A program made the position numbers and the translations under genes. The notes under the pieces were generated by a model, which was not told the DNA's origin, made no database searches, and worked only from the letters and a program-made list of their open reading frames with translations. Below, in pieces: positions 51,903 to 53,484 of a DNA stretch of 53,484 nt. The stretch is from Thermoplasmata archaeon (GTDB lineage Archaea; Thermoplasmatota; Thermoplasmata; Halarchaeoplasmatales; Halarchaeoplasmataceae), in NCBI GenBank assembly GCA_003551675.1, contig PUNG01000033.1, forward strand, positions 1 to 53,484, read 5' to 3'. Within the stretch, counting starts at the first letter, position 1. Every line of letters starts with the position of its first letter.

Positions 51903-53484
51903 TTATTTTTCAGAATCGGGGATATCTTCTATAGCTTCTATGTCCCCCGTATCCTCGTTCTCTTCTTTATATGCATTGATGATGTCGACACGAGTAAGTA
52001 CCCCTAAAAGTTTCTTAGAACCCTTTTCCGGTACTACGGGTATCAAGTTAACGTCTTTTTCCATCATCAATTTTAGAGCATCCAAAAGATGTTCGTCCTG
52101 GGTTATAGTTACAGAAAGGGGCTCCATTACAGACCTTACGGCAATATGTTCGTAACCTTCAGATATGGCGTCCATCTTTTCTGAATAGCTGACAACTCCT
52201 ACCACCTCACCTGTCCTTTCTTCCACCACAGGAAGGTTAGTGTAATCGTATTCTTTTCCCAGTTCTCTAGCTCTACTGACCGATGTGTTTATGTTTACGG
52301 TCACTAGATCAGTGGTCATGTGGTCTTTTACTCTTAAGTTTTCAAGCTCTACACCACCCTGGGCTTTGTCTACATCCACCCCTCTTCTGAGAAGCTTGAT
52401 AGTGTATATGTTGGATTTCTGGATATGGCTGGCGACTACGGTGCTGACCATACAAGCGAATATGAGCGGTATGAATACGTTCAGATCCATGGTCATCTCG
52501 AATATGATCAATATGCCTGCAAGAGGTGCATGTGTTGCTCCGGCAAATATAGCACCCATGGCAACAAGTCCATAAGAGCTGGGAGATGCGACCGCTCCAG
52601 GTGAAATTATGTTCAAAATCCTCCCATAGGCTCCGCCCAGCATAGAACCTATGAATAGTCCGGGGGCGAATATACCACCAGAGCCTCCACTGCCCAACGT
52701 GAGACTAGTAGCGATGATCTTTGCGAACATCAATAAGATAAGCATACTCAATGCCAACTCACCGAATAACGCAGCATCCATGACAGGATAACCGGTAGCC
52801 ATTATATGGGGTAAGCCTAAAACCGCCAATATTCCGATGCCTAAACCTCCTATACCTGGTTTTATGAATCCCGGTATAGGAATATACTCGAATACATCTT
52901 CAAAACCGTATAGCAAATTAGTGTAAAACAGTGCCACTAAACCAGCAACAAGACCGAGACCTAAATACGTGAAAACTTCCCAATAGCTAGCTATGTAAAA
53001 TTCTGGTATAGAAAATATAGCTCCTCTTGGCCTGCCGAGGATCTGTAGGAAGATAAAATTTGCCACACTGTATCCAACGACAGATCCAAGAACTACTGGG
53101 GCGAAATTATCGAGCTTTACTTTTCGGAGTATCACTTCGATACTGAATATTATGCCTGCTAAAGGGGCGTTAAATGTTCCAGCGATACCGGCGGCAGCTC
53201 CCGCTGCTAAAAGTGCTTTTTTATCTTCAGGAGTCAATTTCAGATATTGACCCAAAGCAGAGCCAAACGAAGAACCTATCTGGACTATCGGACCTTCTCT
53301 TCCCGCCGCACCACCGGAACCGATACATATAGCGGACATCAGCGCTTTCAAAGGAGCTACAAGTGGCCTTATATTGCCTTCTTTTAACGAAACCGCTTCC
53401 ATCACTTCAGGTACGCCGTGCCCCCTGGCTTCAGGCACAACATAATGGATAATCGGACCGATGATCAATCCTCCTATGGCTGGA
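51903..53484 (-). CDS. ClC chloride channel/antiporter with CBS pair, cut by the window end
   Basis: Membrane transporter for chloride. The reading frame runs off the window at 53484 with PAIGGLIIGPIIHYVVPE, so the N-terminal part is missing. The visible part has the ClC selectivity motifs GREGP (with gating Glu), GSGGSGGIFAPG and a later GATHAPLAG, ten or more helices, and a C-terminal pair of CBS domains (from about 52330 to the end, MTTDLVTVN... VMEPLSVTI). CBS domains usually bind nucleotides and modulate gating. Channel versus H+/Cl- antiporter cannot be told here. Confidence 0.92.
   Translation of the reverse strand, partial: PAIGGLIIGPIIHYVVPEARGHGVPEVMEAVSLKEGNIRPLVAPLKALMSAICIGSGGAAGREGPIVQIGSSFGSALGQYLKLTPEDKKALLAAGAAAGIAGTFNAPLAGIIFSIEVILRKVKLDNFAPVVLGSVVGYSVANFIFLQILGRPRGAIFSIPEFYIASYWEVFTYLGLGLVAGLVALFYTNLLYGFEDVFEYIPIPGFIKPGIGGLGIGILAVLGLPHIMATGYPVMDAALFGELALSMLILLMFAKIIATSLTLGSGGSGGIFAPGLFIGSMLGGAYGRILNIISPGAVASPSSYGLVAMGAIFAGATHAPLAGILIIFEMTMDLNVFIPLIFACMVSTVVASHIQKSNIYTIKLLRRGVDVDKAQGGVELENLRVKDHMTTDLVTVNINTSVSRARELGKEYDYTNLPVVEERTGEVVGVVSYSEKMDAISEGYEHIAVRSVMEPLSVTITQDEHLLDALKLMMEKDVNLIPVVPEKGSKKLLGVLTRVDIINAYKEENEDTGDIEAIEDIPDSEK

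Overview
The window is from an archaeon. It carries an A/V-type ATP synthase operon, CDP-archaeol synthase (CarS), aIF1A, TiaS, Tsr3, a CDC48 AAA ATPase, archaeal TATA-like boxes, GGAGG/GGTGA ribosome sites and many apparently leaderless starts. The long zinc-ribbon/coiled-coil/DUF835 protein at 5.1-7.7 kb, the lipoprotein and the very large S8/beta-helix surface protein point to Thermoplasmatota or a close euryarchaeal relative. No rRNA or methanogenesis gene is present to settle this. Many proteins are rich in Asp and Glu, so some salt adaptation is possible (inference).

Layout. 0-5 kb: TrmB-like regulator, tRNA-Phe, mtnA, a membrane-spanning Cas4-like nuclease, a membrane protein/lipoprotein pair, a ferredoxin-fused aldo/keto reductase behind a palindromic operator, and a possible small structured RNA. 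5-11 kb: the DUF835 protein (apparently with a CTG start), a UbiB/ABC1 kinase and a DUF885 peptidase-like protein. 11.3-14.8 kb: a four-gene double ABC exporter cassette, more GC-rich than its surroundings. 14.8-16.6 kb: creatininase-fold protein, carS and pyrE on the minus strand. 16.7-24.5 kb: purine genes guaB, purE (class II), purC and purD, interleaved with an overlapping radical SAM/isochorismatase/flavoprotein trio, DUF504 and translin. 24.5-29 kb: NnrE-NnrD, a site-2 protease and a DUF4010 membrane protein. 29-31.2 kb: cdc48 with an operator-like inverted repeat at its start site. 31.2-32.5 kb: three small membrane proteins. 32.5-38.8 kb: a 2093-residue secreted, membrane-anchored subtilase with a beta-helix and eight Ig-like modules.

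39-48.7 kb: the ATP synthase operon in the order H-I-K-E-C-F-A-B. AtpK is the most unusual protein of the window. It has a signal segment, an outward PKD-like domain and six covalently linked proteolipid hairpins. Five hairpins keep the ion-binding glutamate and the first has Gln. The subunit D gene normally found after atpB is missing and the antisense tiaS gene overlaps the end of atpB. 48.7-53.5 kb: TiaS, an RDD/zinc-ribbon membrane protein, Tsr3, a 58-residue Trm112-like zinc ribbon, aIF1A and a ClC chloride transporter cut by the window end.

There is no CRISPR array, transposase, integrase or prophage gene. The window reads as a chromosomal housekeeping region with several unusual architectures.
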